6,637 nt of DNA from JAZNUH01 sp045592225 (lineage in GTDB: Bacteria; Bacillota; Clostridia; UMGS1883; UMGS1540): the NCBI GenBank assembly GCA_045592225.1, contig JAZNUH010000131.1:1-6637 (forward strand), in the 5' to 3' direction. The position numbers and the translations under genes were made by a program. Below the pieces are notes generated by a model. The model did not search any database. It worked only from the letters and a program-made list of their open reading frames with translations, and was not told where the DNA came from. Of this stretch, positions 4,504 through 6,637 are shown piece by piece; position 1 is the first letter of the stretch, and the number at the start of each line of letters is the position of its first letter.

Positions 4504-4532
4504 TTGATTAAATTTACATTTTATATTAAAAT
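4504..4532 (+). promoter_or_regulatory. Probable sigma-A promoter of rlmD
   Basis: TTGATT (4504-4509), a 17-bp spacer and TAAAAT (4527-4532), with initiation expected near 4539 and a leader of about 20 nt. An alternative is TTGCCA (4498-4503) with TATATT (4522-4527) at 18 bp. The two readings overlap, and either points to divergent transcription from the phosphatase operon. Confidence 0.6.
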
Positions 4533-4547
4533 ATTCTTATCAGGTTG

Positions 4548-4554
4548 AAGGGAG
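4548..4554 (+). promoter_or_regulatory. Ribosome binding site supporting a TTG start for rlmD
   Basis: AAGGGAG is followed by 7 bases and then TTG (4562-4564). No ATG or GTG in frame fits this spacing, and the TRAM domain begins only a few residues later, so the TTG is the likely start. Confidence 0.75.
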
Positions 4555-4561
4555 CACAATT

Positions 4562-5911
4562 TTGGTTTCAAAAAACGAGGTTTATACACTTGACATACAA
4601 AATATGACAACAGACGGCAACGGTATTGCAAAGGTGGATGGTTACACCCTTTTTGTGCCCTCTGCCGTAACAGGTGACAGGGTAACGCTTAAGGTTGTCA
4701 AAGCAGGTAAAAGCTACGGCTTTGCAAAGATTTTGAATATTGAAACCGCTTCACCCTTACGAACCGCACCCGAGTGCAATGTTTTTTCCACCTGCGGCGG
4801 TTGTTCCCTTATGCATATGAATTACGAAAGTCAACTCTCGCTAAAGCATGCATCTGTGCTTGACTCTATGCAACGCATAGGCGGTTTTAAAGATATTGAA
4901 GTTAAACCCATTATGCCTGCACCCTCCCCCCTTGGTTACCGCAACAAAATACAGGTACCGGTAACAGAGATAAACGGTAAACCCTCTGCCGGCTTTTTTG
5001 CGCCCAGAAGTCACCGTGTATCCCCTGCCGAAAACTGTCTTTTGCAGTCCCCCTCCTGCAAAAAGGTTATCAAATGCGTGCTTGAATGGATGGAGGAATA
5101 TTCTGTTTCTGCATATGATGAGATAAGCGGCACCGGCACCATACGCCATATATATGTGCGTGAAGGCTTTACAAGCGGCGAGATTATGGTGTCCATTGTA
5201 ACCAACACAAAAAAACTTAACCATTCCGCAGCCCTTGCAGAAAGACTTTGTAAAATACGCGGTGTTGTTTCGGTAATACAAAATATAAACACCAGGAAAA
5301 CAAATGTTATTTTGGGCGATAAAAATGTTTGCCTTTACGGGCGCGATTATATTTATGATACTTTAGACGGTATTAAATTTAAAATTTCTCACAATTCCTT
5401 TTTCCAGGTAAACCCGGTAATGACCGTTCCTCTTTACCAAAAGGCAATTGAGCTGCTTGGTGATGTGTCAGGCAAAACGGTTTACGACCTTTATTGCGGC
5501 ATTGGCACAATTTCTCTGTTTGCCGCAAGAAATGCAAAAAAAGTAATTGGTATAGAATATGTTCCCGATGCAGTTTATGATGCCGCTGAAAATGCCGGGA
5601 TAAATAAGCTTACAAACACCGAGTTTTATGCAGGCGATGCATCCGAGGTTTTTGCAAAGCTTTTCTCAGAAGGCGTTACCGCCCACGCGGCAATTGTTGA
5701 CCCGCCCAGAAAAGGACTTGATGCCAAGCTTATAGATACACTTCTTAAAATGAATCCCGAAAAAATTGTTTACGTTTCCTGCAACCCTGCAACTCTCGCG
5801 CGGGACGCAAAAATACTGTGCGAAAACGGATATACACCGTCAGCGGTTTATCCATTTGATTGTTTTCCAAACACTTCGCACGTTGAAAGCGTTGTTTGTT
5901 TGAGTAGGTAA
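4562..5911 (+). CDS. rlmD: 23S rRNA (uracil-C5)-methyltransferase, RlmD/RlmCD type
   Basis: SAM-dependent enzyme of 449 residues, full length for the TrmA/RlmC/RlmD family. It makes 5-methyluridine in 23S rRNA (U1939, and in Gram-positive RlmCD enzymes also U747). Order: N-terminal TRAM RNA-binding domain (about 1-60); iron-sulphur cysteines C72, C78 and C81 (CNVFSTCGGC) plus C159, the usual [4Fe-4S] set; central domain; Rossmann methyltransferase domain from about 275. That domain has NSFFQVN (278-284), SAM loop DLYCGIGTISL (309-319), DPPRKG (380-385), nucleophile Cys407 in VSCNPAT (405-411), and the general base Glu442 in HVESV (440-444). All key residues are intact. Whether it acts on one or both uridines cannot be told from sequence. 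The start is TTG. No terminator was seen after it, so read-through into the next gene is possible. Confidence 0.95.
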   Translation: MVSKNEVYTLDIQNMTTDGNGIAKVDGYTLFVPSAVTGDRVTLKVVKAGKSYGFAKILNIETASPLRTAPECNVFSTCGGCSLMHMNYESQLSLKHASVLDSMQRIGGFKDIEVKPIMPAPSPLGYRNKIQVPVTEINGKPSAGFFAPRSHRVSPAENCLLQSPSCKKVIKCVLEWMEEYSVSAYDEISGTGTIRHIYVREGFTSGEIMVSIVTNTKKLNHSAALAERLCKIRGVVSVIQNINTRKTNVILGDKNVCLYGRDYIYDTLDGIKFKISHNSFFQVNPVMTVPLYQKAIELLGDVSGKTVYDLYCGIGTISLFAARNAKKVIGIEYVPDAVYDAAENAGINKLTNTEFYAGDASEVFAKLFSEGVTAHAAIVDPPRKGLDAKLIDTLLKMNPEKIVYVSCNPATLARDAKILCENGYTPSAVYPFDCFPNTSHVESVVCLSR

Positions 5912-5988
5912 AAGACCGACGATTATATCCGCATTTCTGTTCATATCAAGGATTTGAAAGTTACAAAAGAGAGTTAAGGAGGTTTCCT

Positions 5989-6354
5989 ATGTCTGATTGG
6001 CGCTTGAATGGACAGGAAGAATATTTGTCCAACATAACACTTTATAAAGTCACCTTCCCGGAATTTTGGGAGACCGCATACAGAAATAAAAATGCCTTCT
6101 ATCAAATGATAGCCCGTTACGCAGAACGATTTGTTGCAGAAACCAATCGCGGAGCGGAGAGTCTTGAAGGTGATAAGATACAACACTTTTGGCACGAACA
6201 CTGTGAATTCTGTTGGGAGAAAGCTTTGACAGACAAAAGCTGTGAGTTCTATTGTACCGAAAATATGCATTATTGGATATGTGCGGAGTGTTTCCACGAC
6301 TTTAGAGAAAAGTTCAACTGGCAGGTAAAATCTGCAGAAGAATTGTTTCGCTAA
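5989..6354 (+). CDS. Cys-rich small protein of unknown function, putative metal binding
   Basis: 121 residues, no signal peptide and no membrane segment; I do not recognise the family with confidence. The N-terminal two thirds is aromatic-rich and probably helical. Residues 66-101 carry three cysteine pairs, C72-x2-C75, C85-x3-C89 and C98-x2-C101, with nearby histidines H66, H69, H71 and H94. C72/C75 with C98/C101 would fit a treble-clef or zinc-ribbon-like site; the middle pair could add to it or be redox active. Trp and Tyr around the cysteines (HFWHEHCEFCW, YWICAECF) suggest a buried compact core. AAGGAGG (5976-5982), six bases before the ATG, is a strong ribosome binding site, so the gene is very probably real. 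It begins 77 nt after rlmD with no terminator between. A weak promoter (TTGAGT 5900-5905, TTATAT 5923-5928) is possible. Confidence 0.85.
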   Translation: MSDWRLNGQEEYLSNITLYKVTFPEFWETAYRNKNAFYQMIARYAERFVAETNRGAESLEGDKIQHFWHEHCEFCWEKALTDKSCEFYCTENMHYWICAECFHDFREKFNWQVKSAEELFR

Positions 6355-6413
6355 GTTAGCTTGCATTGTGGCAAAAGTAATACTGGCAGACTCCCTACCT
6401 AAAGGGACAACAT

Positions 6414-6441
6414 TTGAAAATGTTATATCATTTAATAAAAT
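6414..6441 (+). promoter_or_regulatory. Possible sigma-A promoter of the last gene
   Basis: TTGAAA (6414-6419), a 16-bp spacer and TAAAAT (6436-6441), followed by an AT-rich leader of about 20 nt with a strong ribosome binding site. The surrounding sequence is AT-rich, so chance matches are likely. No terminator with a T-run was seen between this gene and the Cys-rich gene before it. Confidence 0.4.
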
Positions 6442-6466
6442 AAAATAAATTTACGGAGGTTATTTT

Positions 6467-6637
6467 ATGTTTTTAAGAGCACTGAAAGATGAACAAAAGG
6501 GTTTATTTCTTGTACTTGCCGACAAGGCTGCAAAAATAAACGATATCGTTGCAGAGGTAGAAGAAGAAATGCTTATTGCCTATGCTGACGAAATGGCAAT
6601 TCCCGTTGTTGTTGCCGACGAAATGTCACTTGACGAT
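6467..6637 (+). CDS. Partial unrecognised acidic helical protein, cut by the window end
   Basis: ATG at 6467 opens 57 uninterrupted codons to the last base, so the C-terminus is missing. GGAGG (6455-6459), seven bases upstream, is a strong ribosome binding site. The visible part begins MFLRALKDEQKGLFLVLADK and is rich in Glu, Asp and Ala, with regularly spaced hydrophobic residues, consistent with amphipathic helices; there is no signal peptide. The opening vaguely resembles TerB-like helical proteins (a Phe-Leu rich helix followed by an acidic second helix). That is an impression, not an assignment. Confidence 0.8.
   Translation, partial: MFLRALKDEQKGLFLVLADKAAKINDIVAEVEEEMLIAYADEMAIPVVVADEMSLDD

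Noticed and set aside
4841..5292. Minus-strand open frames inside rlmD.
   Set aside because: They are antisense to a full-length conserved enzyme with all catalytic residues intact; no promoter or ribosome binding site supports them.
5974..6366. A minus-strand frame opposite the Cys-rich gene.
   Set aside because: The plus-strand gene has AAGGAGG at ideal spacing and a plausible cysteine pattern; the minus-strand frame covers the same bases and lacks such a signal.

Overview
The window looks like chromosome from a low-GC Gram-positive anaerobe, most likely an uncultured member of the Clostridia. The evidence is strong GGAGG-type ribosome binding sites, near-consensus sigma-A promoters, two probable TTG starts, an S-layer-homology (SLH) protein, intrinsic terminators with A/T-rich stems, and tRNA genes with encoded CCA ends. 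The species cannot be fixed from the sequence alone.

Layout. (1) 7-451, minus strand: a five-gene tRNA operon transcribed Val-Asp-Phe-Gly-Cys from a near-perfect extended -10 promoter (485-513). The promoter is backed by helically spaced A-tracts. A long hairpin with a U-run lies between tRNA-Gly and tRNA-Cys. (2) 683-1759, plus strand: a PfkB-family sugar kinase resembling 2-keto-3-deoxygluconate kinases, with its own promoter and terminator and codon use suggesting high expression. (3) 1760-2078: no supported gene; it holds the kinase terminator, a compact branched inverted-repeat element (1896-1965) and the terminator of the next gene. (4) 2079-3078: a divergent pair, a short secreted SLH protein (minus) and a 70-residue XRE-type DNA-binding protein (plus). 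They share a control region in which two copies of a palindromic operator sit in the spacers of two overlapping, opposed promoters. (5) 3104-4434, minus: a two-gene operon with overlapping stop and start codons, a Ppx/GppA phosphatase followed by the tRNA wobble methyltransferase TrmL. (6) 4562-5911, plus: an RlmD/RlmCD-type 23S rRNA uracil methyltransferase, divergent from the phosphatase. (7) 5989-6354, plus: a small cysteine-rich protein of unknown function. (8) 6467 to the window end, plus: the first 57 codons of another unrecognised small acidic, helical protein.

How it works together. A translation theme runs through the window (tRNA cluster, TrmL, RlmD), with a possible (p)ppGpp/polyphosphate enzyme co-translated with TrmL. 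The most self-contained unit is the SLH/XRE pair: its operator geometry strongly suggests the small regulator represses both itself and the surface protein. No CRISPR array, transposase, phage gene or recognisable defence system is visible. The least explained items are the SLH/XRE switch, the branched repeat at 1896-1965, the hairpin inside the tRNA operon and the Cys-rich orphan at 5989.
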